Assembly: GCA_963803265.1 (NCBI GenBank)
Contig: CAWDLZ010000022.1
Coordinates: 1 to 64,000, forward strand
Direction of reading: 5' to 3'
Length of the DNA stretch: 64,000 nucleotides
DNA from: CAIKMD01 sp963803265
Lineage (GTDB): Bacteria; Pseudomonadota; Alphaproteobacteria; ATCC43930; CGMCC-115725
The notes under the pieces were generated by a model, which was given only the letters and a program-made list of their open reading frames with translations, was not told where the DNA came from and did no database searches. Shown here piece after piece: positions 9,279 to 18,027 of the stretch. The translations under genes were made by a program, and so were the position numbers. Position 1 is the first letter of the stretch, and the number at the start of each line of letters is the position of its first letter.

Positions 9279-10619
9279 TCATGGTCCCGCAGCGGCGAAG
9301 CGGCCGGCGAGCAGCCGGAAGATCGCTGCGTCCGGGCAAGCTGTCGGCAGCCAGAGGCGAATTCGAGCGGCGCCCTCGACGACGCGGGCGGCGATCTTGA
9401 TCAGCCGCAATCGCAGCGTCGTGAACTCGGCCGTTCTCCAAGAGGAACGCTTGGGCGCGGCAGCGCGCAGAGTGAGAAGCAGCCAATAAGCCGCCGTGTG
9501 CAGGATGAGGCGCATCTGATTGGCCCGCGGGTCACGGCACGACGTACGATCCGAGGCGAGCTGGGCCTTGTGTAGCTTGATGAAGTTCTCCGCTTGGCCG
9601 CGGCCACAGTAGACTGTCTCATAGAGATGCTTGGCGCTGCCCTTGAGCGAGGTGACGACGTAACGGACATCGAGGCCGAGCTTCGTCGCCTCGATCCGGG
9701 CGACGACACGGCGCTGTCTTTGCCAACTCTTGGCGCCGTAACGCAGCGTGCTCCAGCGGCGCAGCTTCTCGGTTCCGGTCACCGCGCGCTCGACGCACAC
9801 CGCGTCGGCAACCGACCGGATCATGCCGGCGAGCACCGGGTTGCCGCCGAAGCCGAAGATGTAGCCAATCCCATTGGCTTCGCACCAATCCATCGCCTTG
9901 ACTCGACCGTAGTGGCTGTCACCGCGCACCAGGATGTCAACCTTCGGCCAGTGCCGGCGAATGCGGGCAATGACATGCTTCAGGATCGTGCGCACTTCGA
10001 TCCCGCCCGGCGTCTTGCCGCTGCGCAGGATGACGGCAACGGGCTTGCCGCTCGTCCCCTCGTAGATATGGATCGGCAGGAAGCAGCGTTCGTCGTAATG
10101 CGCGTTGAACAGCGATAACTGCTGCCGGCCATGCACCGCGTCGAAGGTGTCGTCGATGTCGAGAATAATCGAAGCCGGCGCCCGCGCGTAACTGGCACAG
10201 AACTGATCCACCAGCGCCAGCATCAGTCGCGCGATCTCGATCCGCGACGGCGCATTCTCCAACCGCGACATGGTCGGTTGCGAGCACAGCGCCTCGCCGC
10301 TTCCCGGTGCTCGGCCCACCGCCATCTTGAATACCGGGTCGTCCCGCAGTTTGTTGCAGTCGTTGGCGTCCTCGTACCCCGCCGCGATCGCAAACATCCG
10401 AAGCCGCAGCATCTCCTCGACCGTGTGATCGATGCGATCGGAATCACGGCGATCCTTCAGGCAGGTCGCGAGGCGCGCTGCAACGCCCAGATGCCGCTCG
10501 ACCCCGCGCAGCAGCAGCACGCCCGCATCCGACGACAGCATCCCGCCGTCGAAAGCTACGCTCACTTTCTTGCGGCAAATCGCTGGCAGGGAAAACGGCA
10601 GGAGGTTATCTTTGTTCAT
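9279..10619 (-). CDS. IS1380-family transposase
   Basis: This is a 446-residue DDE transposase. Recognisable blocks are LLPFSLPAICRKKVSVAFDGG at the N-terminus, LSSDAGVLLLRGVERHLG, the ILDIDDTFDAVHGRQQLSLF motif with the first catalytic aspartates, the second catalytic block VDILVRGDSHYGR, and the YCGRGQAENFIKLHKAQLASDRTSC region with the glutamate. No stop or frameshift is seen, so it may be active. The start at 10619 (MNKDNLLPF) is preferred over the Met 11 codons upstream because it matches the usual start of the family. The insertion appears to have removed the rest of a glycosyltransferase gene whose first codons survive at 10926. Confidence 0.92.
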   Translation of the reverse strand: MNKDNLLPFSLPAICRKKVSVAFDGGMLSSDAGVLLLRGVERHLGVAARLATCLKDRRDSDRIDHTVEEMLRLRMFAIAAGYEDANDCNKLRDDPVFKMAVGRAPGSGEALCSQPTMSRLENAPSRIEIARLMLALVDQFCASYARAPASIILDIDDTFDAVHGRQQLSLFNAHYDERCFLPIHIYEGTSGKPVAVILRSGKTPGGIEVRTILKHVIARIRRHWPKVDILVRGDSHYGRVKAMDWCEANGIGYIFGFGGNPVLAGMIRSVADAVCVERAVTGTEKLRRWSTLRYGAKSWQRQRRVVARIEATKLGLDVRYVVTSLKGSAKHLYETVYCGRGQAENFIKLHKAQLASDRTSCRDPRANQMRLILHTAAYWLLLTLRAAAPKRSSWRTAEFTTLRLRLIKIAARVVEGAARIRLWLPTACPDAAIFRLLAGRFAAAGP

Positions 10620-10710
10620 GGCGGATGTGGCGCTCCGTGATCGCGGCTTCAACTCTGTCCTGACAACAAAATCATGCTCGCAATCAGCGGCTTACGCTAC
10701 ATCCGCCAGC

Positions 10711-10926
10711 CTACAATCGCTCCCGTCGTGAATAAGGCGGGTTAGTACTCCAATTCTTACGGCGATTTCGTTGTACAGCCTCCCCTGCTCCGCGGGTGCT
10801 CCCACCATCGAGCAACAGGGTCATAAGTCCGACATATAATGGAGCTGCGAGTGGTAACGCATCTAAGGTCGGCAATGTGGTGTCTATGCGATTATGGCAG
10901 ATCATAAGGACCATCAGCTTGCTCAT
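10711..10926 (-). pseudogene. 5' remnant of a family 2 glycosyltransferase
   Basis: The reading frame begins MSKLMVLMICHNRIDTTLPTLDAL and reaches LLLDGGSTRGAGEAV, which is the start of a GT2 domain: the CHNR motif and the D-x-GST nucleotide-binding loop with about 40 residues between them. After that the sequence becomes non-homologous (from about 10765) and the frame ends at the edge of the IS1380 element. The remaining 200 or more residues are missing, so it is an inactivated gene. No matching 3' part was found on the other side of the insertion. Confidence 0.65.
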
Positions 10927-11042
10927 CTACGAGCGCCACGGGATTCGGGACGAAACCACTCAACTTGCTAGGTCGCCCTGACTAAGCTGAAACCGTCCGG
11001 CGCACCTGAAAGGGTTCTTCCGGCCGCCGAACATGTTGAAGA

Positions 11043-11807
11043 TCATGGATGCCAACGCCCAATACGAAGCCTCCATCGAACTGCGTTGGCAAATTTTTGG
11101 GGAAGTTTCCGTAGAATTCGAATTGAGTTCCTTAACCCTGGATTTTCATAAACGTCGGGAATGACGGAATCGAGATTAGTCAAGCTCAGCCGCCCCTCAT
11201 TGAGAATTCGCTGGACGACGGGAATGTAGTCGTCATTTTTTATATATAGAATAGTGTTATTGCGGTACCACGTGTTGATGCTCTTCCTGCCATATAATTG
11301 AGGCCGGATAACATCCAGAGGGAGATACCCGTTCGCTAGGAACTTCCGCGCCCAATAGCTCTGCCACTGCTCGTTAATGTGGCCAGTGCCACCTTGCCCG
11401 GGAATTGCGGCACTAAACAGAACTCTGCTCGATGCTGCGCAAAGATCATCGACAAATCCATCCGCGCGACGACTGGAAAGGTGTTCAGCAACTTCGACCG
11501 AGATCGCCAAATCATAGATTGCCGGCGGTCCTGCAGAGGCTTCCAATTCGGTCGTGATGAATTCGATCCGAGGGTCCACCAGCATGTCGGATCGGACCCA
11601 GTTACCCTCGAGGCCGGTGAGTTTTGTGGCGCCGAGTTGTCCCGCTGCTCGCAGCCATGAACCGGTCCCGCATCCGAAATCGATCACGGACTTTATCTCG
11701 AACAGACTAAATGCGATCGATAAGACTTCTATTGCAGAATCGAATGAGGTTCGCTCAAGATCGTGATAAAATGCGGTGCTGTAATCGTTGGATTTACCCA
11801 GCTGCAT
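11043..11807 (-). CDS. Class I SAM-dependent methyltransferase
   Basis: The 254-residue product shows motif I as SVIDFGCGTGSWLRA, an acidic residue after the second strand (LTGLEGNWV), and a YDLAISVEVAEHLSSRRAD block, as in the Methyltransf_11/23 families. The IPGQGGTGHINEQWQSYWARKF segment is characteristic of methyltransferases found in polysaccharide and O-antigen clusters. No membrane segment is present. The start codon overlaps the presumed end of the upstream glycosyltransferase as TAATG, implying coupled translation. It probably O- or N-methylates a sugar or a carboxyl group of the glycan. Confidence 0.87.
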   Translation of the reverse strand: MQLGKSNDYSTAFYHDLERTSFDSAIEVLSIAFSLFEIKSVIDFGCGTGSWLRAAGQLGATKLTGLEGNWVRSDMLVDPRIEFITTELEASAGPPAIYDLAISVEVAEHLSSRRADGFVDDLCAASSRVLFSAAIPGQGGTGHINEQWQSYWARKFLANGYLPLDVIRPQLYGRKSINTWYRNNTILYIKNDDYIPVVQRILNEGRLSLTNLDSVIPDVYENPGLRNSIRILRKLPQKFANAVRWRLRIGRWHP

Positions 11808-12879
11808 TAGCGCCCACCCACGATCGCTCCATATTCGTCTTCACCGCGGTTAATCAACGCCTTGTATCCGTCACGCTTCCGATGTGTTGAGCTTCGCGGA
11901 GCAATTCGACAAGGAGGAGGCAACCCCTTCCCCCGATCGCCGATCTCTCGACCGCGCGGAATCCTAATCGAGGGCGAGGCCGGTGATCCGAGCGAGCCTC
12001 TGCCTTGATCCGCGCGGGTTCCTCCAACGGTTTGATCGCGCGCTCGAGCTCGAGCACCTTGGCACCCACGAGGAAACGATACCAAAACCCTTGCAGCACA
12101 TGATAAACGAGGCCCTCCTTTCCATCAAGAAAGCCGAACTGCAGGAAATACCGATAGAGAAAATAGAGCAGGGCGCTCGCCTGGAACGGCATGGGATTGT
12201 AAACCGCTTCCTTCAGGAATCGCTTCGTCGCCGCCTGCCGGGACGTACTCTCGACCGTCACGACCTCGTCACGGGGAAATAAACGATATTTGCGACCCAG
12301 AACGTCGATTGCTTCACGCGTCGCGTATTTGTTGTGCTTCTCGATGAACGCCGTCAGATCCTTAAGATTGTGATCGGCGAAACCGCCTTCGAAGGTGGCG
12401 GTCCGGCCGCCCCAGACGATGATATGCTCGTCCATCCACCGATCCTCGATCCGCCCTCGTCCTCGCCGCCATATCCGCAAGAGCACCAAGGGGTAGCGGC
12501 CACCATGACGGATCCAACGACCGAGAAAAATGTGTTTGCGCTTTAGATTAATTCCGGCGATCTCGTCGGACAGCAAAGGCAGCTTCGTCTTTATCTCCTC
12601 GACCAGATCGGCCTCGACCACTTCATCGGCATCGAGCCGCATGATCCATTCCGCAGCGATCGGGGCGTTGTCGAGCGCCCATTGGAATTGCTTGGCATAG
12701 TTCACGAACTCGTTTTGTAGGACGGTCGCGCCAAGCTCACGGGCGATTTCGGCGGTACGATCCGCCGAGCAAGAATCGATGACGATGATTTCGCGCGCCA
12801 GGCTCGAGACAGAGCGAATTGCCCGCGCAATGTGAAGTTCCTCATTATGGGTCAGAATGATGACGGCGAGATCGATCAT
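11807..12879 (-). CDS. Family 2 glycosyltransferase (WaaE/KdtX-like), probable late frameshift
   Basis: The GT2 domain begins at once: IDLAVIILTHNEELHIARAI, then the SCSADRTAEIA loop, and the metal-binding DxD as MRLDADEVVEADL. The WMDEHIIVWGG and FADHNLKDLTAFIEKHNKYA segments match WaaE-like beta-glucosyltransferases. A hydrophobic region (ALLYFLYRYFLQFGFLDGKEG) follows and may lie on the membrane. The original frame stops at 11854. A one-base change near 11880 would link LLREAQHI to KRDGYKALINRGEDEYGAIV, ending at 11807 with TAATG overlap to the methyltransferase. That ending looks more natural, so I extend the gene there. It is likely a chain-building transferase of the cluster. Confidence 0.8.
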
Positions 12880-12924
12880 GGCGGCGCTGACGCTGGAACT
12901 TCCATCGGTCGGGTTTTGGACGCC

Positions 12925-13017
12925 TTAGGCTTGGTCATCGGCGGCGCTTTTGAGCACGCCCTCGATCGTACCGCCGCCTTCTGGGTTCACCGAAGCGATG
13001 ACGTGAAGAAGCTTCAT
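12925..13017 (-). pseudogene. 30-codon N-terminal stub of a GT4 glycosyltransferase
   Basis: The frame reads MKLLHVIASVNPEGGGTIEG and ends after 30 codons. This is the characteristic start of group 1 glycosyltransferases (first beta strand plus the GGG nucleotide loop), which normally continue for about 350 more residues. Its ATG lies one base after the stop of the upstream WcaI-like gene, as a downstream operon gene would, and the family 2 glycosyltransferase follows 46 bp later. A deletion therefore seems to have removed the body of this gene. Confidence 0.6.
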
Positions 13018-13018
13018 G

Positions 13019-14290
13019 TTAAGCGCGGCTAGCGACGTCCGCGCCTATAGCTGACGCCTCGGCCAGTGCCGTGATCCGCCGCTCTAACGATCGCAACACC
13101 TCCTCGGCGCCGAATTCCGCTCTGGCTTGCCCGCGGGCCGCTTCGCCAAGGTTACGGCGGAGCCCGGGATCGCTTGCGAGACGTAGGACTTCCCGGGCGA
13201 GGGCCGGGACATCACCTGGCGGCACGACGATGCCCGAGTTGCCGAGCGCCATCGCCAACTGCGTTCCCGGCGCCGCGGTGGCGATCACCGGGCGGCCCGA
13301 GGCAAACATCGGTCCGAGCTTCGATGGCATGACCAGATCCGCCACGTCGGCCCGTTGCGGCAGAAGATGGATGTCGGCGAGATTGAGGAGGTCGTTCAAC
13401 CGTTCGGGAGGCTGCAAATCAATGAAGCGCAAATTAGGGAGACCCCGTGCCAGGGCCTCGAGGCGGGGACGCGCCGGCCCATCGCCAGCGATCAGGACGA
13501 GAGGGGATGGGGCCGTCCTGTCATGGGCAGCCATGCATCGGGCCGCGTCGATGAGGATCTCCAGCCCGTGCTTTTCGCCCAAGCTGCCCGCATAGAGCGC
13601 GGTCACGCAATCTTCGGGCAATTGCAGTTCCCGGCGCAGCGGGCTCGGATGATCGAGCGGGCGGATCAGATCGGTGTCAACCCAGTTCGGGAATAGGAAG
13701 CACCGATCCCTGGCAACACCCTTCGCCGACAGGCGATCCATCATTTTGACGGAAATCGAGGAGACGAGATCGAATCGGGTCAACAAGCTCCGCTCGAATG
13801 CCGCAGCGGTGCGCCGCAGGCCCGCGCGCCGGAGCAGACCCAAATGATACGCTGCCTCAAGCTCGAAATCTTGCAGATGAAGCCAGGATTTCGCTCGCCC
13901 CAAGCGCGCGACGGCGAGAGCGAGCGGACTCGATAGGAGCGTCGGCGCCATCGCGGCGACGATATCCGGCTTTTCGGCAAGGGCAGCCGCGATTGCGGCC
14001 GGAATGCTCGACAGCGCGAACGATGCCAAATGTGCCAACCGCCGCAGCCCTGACGGCTGTCGCGGCACATAAAGCGGGCAGCGTATGATGGCGCAGCCTT
14101 CCCAGCGCTCCTTTCGCCACGCCCAGCCTCGATATCCGGAGGCGATCCGCCACGATGGGTAATAGGGGGGTGCCGCGACCACGGTAACGCGATGTCCCTG
14201 CCGCGCGAGCCAGGGCGCCATCTCACCGGTGTATTTGCCGACCCCCGTCAGCTCCGGAGCGAAATTGAGGCCGATGATGAGGATGCGCAT
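13019..14290 (-). CDS. WcaI-like colanic-acid-type glycosyltransferase
   Basis: This is a 423-residue GT-B transferase of the WcaI type. The start MRILIIGLNFAPELTGVGKYTGEM is the hallmark of the family. The donor-binding domain shows LYAGSLGEKHGLEILIDAA, VLIAGDGPARPRLE and DLVMPSKLGPMFASGRPVIA. A hydrophobic stretch around residues 85-125 could touch the membrane. It lies 20 bp after the polyprenyl-phosphate sugar transferase gene in the same direction, so it is well placed to add the second sugar to the lipid-linked first one. The sugar identity cannot be read from sequence. Confidence 0.9.
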   Translation of the reverse strand: MRILIIGLNFAPELTGVGKYTGEMAPWLARQGHRVTVVAAPPYYPSWRIASGYRGWAWRKERWEGCAIIRCPLYVPRQPSGLRRLAHLASFALSSIPAAIAAALAEKPDIVAAMAPTLLSSPLALAVARLGRAKSWLHLQDFELEAAYHLGLLRRAGLRRTAAAFERSLLTRFDLVSSISVKMMDRLSAKGVARDRCFLFPNWVDTDLIRPLDHPSPLRRELQLPEDCVTALYAGSLGEKHGLEILIDAARCMAAHDRTAPSPLVLIAGDGPARPRLEALARGLPNLRFIDLQPPERLNDLLNLADIHLLPQRADVADLVMPSKLGPMFASGRPVIATAAPGTQLAMALGNSGIVVPPGDVPALAREVLRLASDPGLRRNLGEAARGQARAEFGAEEVLRSLERRITALAEASAIGADVASRA

Positions 14291-14310
14291 TCAGGCCTTC
14301 GGCCGGCGCG

Positions 14311-15813
14311 TCAATAAGCGTTCTCGCGCCGCAGCACGACCCACAAGGTGCGGATGAGGATAGTAATATCGAGCCAAAGCGACCAGTTGTCGATGTAATA
14401 GAGGTCTAGGGCGACGCGCTGCTTCGCGCTTTCTAGGCCGTTGATTTCGCCGCGCGAGCCATGGGTCTGAGCCCATCCGGTTATGCCCGGGCGCACGCGG
14501 TGGCGCTGGAGATACTCGCCGACCGCCTCATGATAGAGGCGATCGCCCGCCTTCATCGCCAGCGCATGGGCGCGGGGCCCCACGAGCGACATGTCGCCGC
14601 GCAGGACGTTGAAGAGCTGTGGGAGCTCGTCGAGGCTCAGCGCACGCAAAATGCGGCCGACACGCGTCACGCGCGAATCGTTTGGAACGGTGCGGACCGC
14701 GCCGCTCAGATCGCCTTTTTCCGCATGCATCGTGCGGAACTTCACGATCCATATCGGCCGGTTGTTGAACCCAAAACGCTCCTGGGAGAAAAAAATTGGC
14801 CCCCGGCTGTCGAGCCGAATAGCAAGCGCGATCAGCGCCATGAACGGCGCCAGCGCCAGGATGCATAGCGCGCTCAGGATTTTGTCTTCGAGCCACTTAT
14901 TGACCCCGCTCCAATGCTTCAGCGGGCGATCGAGGATTTCGATCACTGGGACGCTCGATGTGGATCCGATGCCACGCATCGGAAAGGTGCCCGCGATCGA
15001 ATCGATACTCAGCCGGACATCCACGGGCAGGAGCCTAAGTTTTGCAACTATTTCGCCGATCCGCTCAGCGGCGTGCAACGGCAACGCAATGATGATTTCA
15101 TCGAGCAGTGAGGTCTGACCAAACTGAACGAGATAATCGGTCGTACCAAGGACCGGACAATCGCCGACGAAGGTGGGAATTGGCATCAGTTGATCATCAA
15201 AGACGCCGACGATATGCACGTCGTTTTTGCCATCTGCCTTGAGCTTTTCGATGAGTTCTTCACCGGCGGGTCCGCTGCCGATAACGGCAACGGAGCGCAG
15301 CAAGCGCCCCTGCGCTTTCCATTGCCGAACGAATAAACGAAGGATGATCCGGCTGATCTGCAACTCGATCAGAACCAAGAACACGAAAGTGATAGCCCAT
15401 CCGCGTGAATAGACCTCCGCTACCTTCGTCAAAAACGCAAAGGTCGTCAGCGTGGATACCGTGGCCGCCCATAGCACGGCGGTTCGCCGGATCTGCCATC
15501 CGAGTTGGGCAAGCCGCTCAAAACGATAGCCATCGGTCTTGCGCATCAGGTAGACGAAGATCAAACCGGCAAGCGCCGCCGTCAGCAAGAAGCGACTGAA
15601 ATCATCGGCGCTGCCAAGAATGCCGAGAAAGTAGATCGGGTAAGCGATACCACTCGCGACAACGACCGCAAGAAAGTCGATCAATTGGACGGTGCCGCAT
15701 ACGACTTCACGGGACACCTGATGGCGTACGCCGCCCCCGCAATCTTCCCGTGGCCGCGGTACCTCGAGCTCTTCTTCGTCGGCTTTTATCGCCAAGACGA
15801 CCTCGTCACTCAA
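14311..15813 (-). CDS. Undecaprenyl-phosphate sugar phosphotransferase (WcaJ-type)
   Basis: This initiating enzyme moves a sugar 1-phosphate (often glucose) from a nucleotide sugar to undecaprenyl phosphate in the inner membrane. The 500-residue protein has four N-terminal hydrophobic helices (residues 45-150), a Rossmann-like CoA-binding domain (SVAVIGSGPAGEELI), a fifth hydrophobic helix near residue 325, and the catalytic domain with IVKFRTMHA, DELPQLFNVLRGDMSLVGPR and VRPGITGWAQ. The end RRENAY is typical of the family. It leads the minus-strand run of glycosyltransferase and methyltransferase genes, so this is the probable start of the operon. Confidence 0.95.
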   Translation of the reverse strand: MSDEVVLAIKADEEELEVPRPREDCGGGVRHQVSREVVCGTVQLIDFLAVVVASGIAYPIYFLGILGSADDFSRFLLTAALAGLIFVYLMRKTDGYRFERLAQLGWQIRRTAVLWAATVSTLTTFAFLTKVAEVYSRGWAITFVFLVLIELQISRIILRLFVRQWKAQGRLLRSVAVIGSGPAGEELIEKLKADGKNDVHIVGVFDDQLMPIPTFVGDCPVLGTTDYLVQFGQTSLLDEIIIALPLHAAERIGEIVAKLRLLPVDVRLSIDSIAGTFPMRGIGSTSSVPVIEILDRPLKHWSGVNKWLEDKILSALCILALAPFMALIALAIRLDSRGPIFFSQERFGFNNRPIWIVKFRTMHAEKGDLSGAVRTVPNDSRVTRVGRILRALSLDELPQLFNVLRGDMSLVGPRAHALAMKAGDRLYHEAVGEYLQRHRVRPGITGWAQTHGSRGEINGLESAKQRVALDLYYIDNWSLWLDITILIRTLWVVLRRENAY

Positions 15814-16164
15814 TCGAACATTGCAAAGTCCGATGCCAAATGATCTACCCTATCTTGTGCGACGTCCATCTGTCACGGCGTGCCAGCATTCGTCCGGAAG
15901 AGAATAAACGACGTGGTTGCTTCAACGCAAGTCTAAAGAATTAAATGAGGTCAAGAAGTCCTGAATTGATAAGAGATACTGTGTTGCCAGCGCTAATATT
16001 GGGCTTGGGTTCAGGCGATTTAAGAGATGGCCGAAGAAGGACTCTCATTGAGCCCGACCGGCAATTTTGATTCGACTTTCGTTTCGCCGCTGCAAGATCA
16101 ATTCTTAAACTCAATGCCGTAATTGCGACGCAGGCGTTTATGGCGCCATTAGCCTTGACCTGAG
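15814..16164. other. Upstream region of the polysaccharide operon
   Basis: No gene was seen in this 350-bp stretch. It is clearly AT-richer than most of the window and lies upstream of the minus-strand wcaJ-like gene, so the operon promoter and any regulatory sites should be here. The right end meets an IS3 remnant. No strong palindrome or terminator was recognised. Confidence 0.4.
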
Positions 16165-16922
16165 CCCCTGAATCTCCTCCAGTTTTGTGTAGAGTCCGTC
16201 GCGACGAAGGAGACGGACGATGCGGGCATCACGGTTCAACGAGGAGCAGATCATTGCGCTCCTGCGGGAGCAGGAAGCGGGTGCGAAGACGGCGGACGTC
16301 TGCCGCAAGCACGGGATCAGCGGAGCGACCTTTTACAAGTGGAAGTCGAAGTACGGGGGGCTCGACCTGTCGGATGCCCGAGCGGTTCATCGAGCAGGTC
16401 ACGCCGTCATCGGTCATCAGCCGCTGGAACGGCTCGCTGGTGTACTGGCTACCGCGATCGGAGTGATGCAGCAAGTCATCCGGCTTGCCTCTCCGCCAGA
16501 TCGCCGTCATCAGCGCATCCGTCACGAGCTGCGCCGTCATCGTCGCGCTCATCGACCAGCCGACGACCCGGCGGGAGAAGAGATCGATGACGGCCGCCAC
16601 GTAGAGCCAGCCCTCCGCCGTCCAGATATACGTGAAGTCTGCAATCCAGCGGCGGTTGGGAGCTGGAGCATCGAAGCTGCGGTCGAGCGACGTTGGGTGC
16701 GACGGCGCTCGCCTACCGTTCCCCCAGATCGGGCGGCAGGCGACGCCGTCGTGGGCGCACCCGCAGAGCCTGAAGCCGCATCAATCGCTCGATCCAATGC
16801 AATCCGCACGGCACGCCATCGGCAAGCATGTCGTGCCACACCCGCCTTGCGCCATAGGTTCTGTCGCTCGCGACGAAGCGCCGCTTCGACCGCTAGGACG
16901 ATGCGAGTAGTGGATCATAGAT
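16165..16922. mobile_element. Chimeric remnant of IS3-family elements
   Basis: The left part (ATG at 16220) encodes on the plus strand the first 50 or so residues of an OrfA: SRFNEEQIIALLREQEAGAK, then KHGISGATFYKWKSKYGGLD. Around 16378 this turns into the reverse complement of an OrfB, which reads on the minus strand as RWIADFTYIWTAEGWLYVAA, IDLFSRRVVGWSM, HHSDRGSQYTSEPF and CSMNRSG. Its upstream part (ASDRTYGARRVWHDMLADG) is in a shifted frame. The glutamate of the DDE triad and everything after it is missing. This is an inverted fusion of two fragments and cannot encode an active transposase. Confidence 0.8.
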
Positions 16923-16923
16923 G

Positions 16924-17547
16924 CTAAGCGGGTGGCGTCGCTTTTTGCGCGTCCTCGATGCCCTTGGTAATCCTCGACGATAAGACATAGAGGAACTGAC
17001 CCAACGCTTCGACGAACTCGACCGACTGTTTGGCTTCATCTGCGTTTACGTGAGGCTTGTCCTTATCGGCATGCCGCGGCCGGTTAGAGCCAAGTCGAAC
17101 CCAATGCGCCCAGTCACCCATTTCTTTCGTCAGGACGTGGTCCGATACTGCGTTGTCAATCCGTGCATAGAGTGAGCCGTCCTCGTAGCCCTTGTCCTTG
17201 AGCATTGCATCGACCGCGCTACCGCAAATCATTGCGGCAGCATCGGGAGCGTGCAATGTCTCGAAGGCCTGTTGCAAAAACACTCGTGCCGAGCTCGGAA
17301 GTTCCGTAGCAGCCGTCCGCGCAGCCGGGTAGATCATATCTATCTGTGCGTTTGCGCTTTCGTTACCCGGAAAACCCCTCGCGAGTATGGCGCCACCGCA
17401 TGTTGCGCACATAAATGCGCCCTGGCGCCTAGCGTTCTGGCCATTCGCGTTACGTAAAACCGCGCTCCATTGGTGGAGTAAACTTGGAGCTGCCACACCG
17501 CATTGGGGGCAACGAGACACTCCGACAAGCACATTGCCGAACTTCAA
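16924..17547 (-). CDS. Zinc-ribbon plus DUF4145 protein
   Basis: The 207-residue product has two cysteine pairs near the N-terminus (CPQCG and CATCG, about 35 residues apart), which should form a zinc ribbon. The rest fits DUF4145: a helical region with RVFLQQAFETLHAPDAAAMICGSAVDAMLKDKGY and DWAHWVRLGSNRPRHADKD, then DEAKQSVEFVEALGQFLYVL. DUF4145 occurs in type I restriction subunits and as single proteins near mobile DNA. Here it lies between an IS3 remnant and a tRNA-Glu gene, at the edge of an island. A defence or nucleic-acid role is only a guess. Confidence 0.8.
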   Translation of the reverse strand: MKFGNVLVGVSRCPQCGVAAPSLLHQWSAVLRNANGQNARRQGAFMCATCGGAILARGFPGNESANAQIDMIYPAARTAATELPSSARVFLQQAFETLHAPDAAAMICGSAVDAMLKDKGYEDGSLYARIDNAVSDHVLTKEMGDWAHWVRLGSNRPRHADKDKPHVNADEAKQSVEFVEALGQFLYVLSSRITKGIEDAQKATPPA

Positions 17548-17698
17548 CTCCGAGGTCTGCGGTTTGCCTGCTTCAGTGAGAGTTCCATCTTACCGAGAGA
17601 CTGACTGTCTATCCAAGTTCAACGATGCATACGTCCGCATATTAGACAAATATTAGACAAGCCGGTCGTTCTTAGAGCTAATCTATTGAGTTTATTGG
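17548..17698. other. Gap between DUF4145 gene and tRNA-Glu
   Basis: This short region has lower GC than the core and no reading frame of note. A small direct repeat (TATTAGACAA at 17639-17648 and 17651-17660) lies about 40 bp from the tRNA 3' end. I could not identify an attachment-site copy of the tRNA end here. Confidence 0.35.
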
Positions 17699-17771
17699 CG
17701 TCCCCAAGGGGATTCGAACCCCTGTTACCGCCGTGAAAGGGCGGTGTCCTAGGCCTCTAGACGATGGGGAC
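17699..17771 (-). tRNA. tRNA-Glu (TTC)
   Basis: Read on the minus strand, the 73-base sequence folds as a tRNA: a 7-bp acceptor stem (GTCCCCA with TGGGGAC), a D arm, an anticodon stem CCGCC/GGCGG with loop CTTTCAC giving anticodon TTC, and a T arm with GGTTCGAATCC. The 3' end faces the polysaccharide island on the left. CCA is not encoded. Confidence 0.95.
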
Positions 17772-18027
17772 GTGGGCGATGCCCGCAGGGTCTAACGGCG
17801 CGCGCGCGATAAATCAAGGCGCCGGCTGCTCCGGCGCGTCGAGCGCCCGGGGCGCCGCCTTTCGCCTTCCGGATGCCCCAAGCGGAATGCTATCGTTCCC
17901 GCCAATCGCCGGTCGTCTGCGGAATGTCGGCTCGAACGCTCCGACGATCGCGCTCCGCCACGCGGGAATCCGGCGGATGTAATGCAGCGGCCGGCCGAGA
18001 TATGTTGCAGCTTGAGGTCCGTGCCCG
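17772..18027. other. tRNA-Glu promoter side and repeat-like sequence
   Basis: The minus-strand promoter of the tRNA should lie here; TTGATT (17812-17817 read backward) followed about 18 bases later by TTAGAC is a possible -35/-10 pair. Bases 17802-17821 recur exactly at 21894-21913 inside the segment inserted at asnB. Bases 17857-17907 resemble 2556-2605. No gene is seen. Confidence 0.4.

Noticed and set aside
9180..10735. Exact ends of the IS1380 element
   Set aside because: I compared the flanks on both sides but found no convincing inverted repeat or target duplication, so only the transposase gene is reported.
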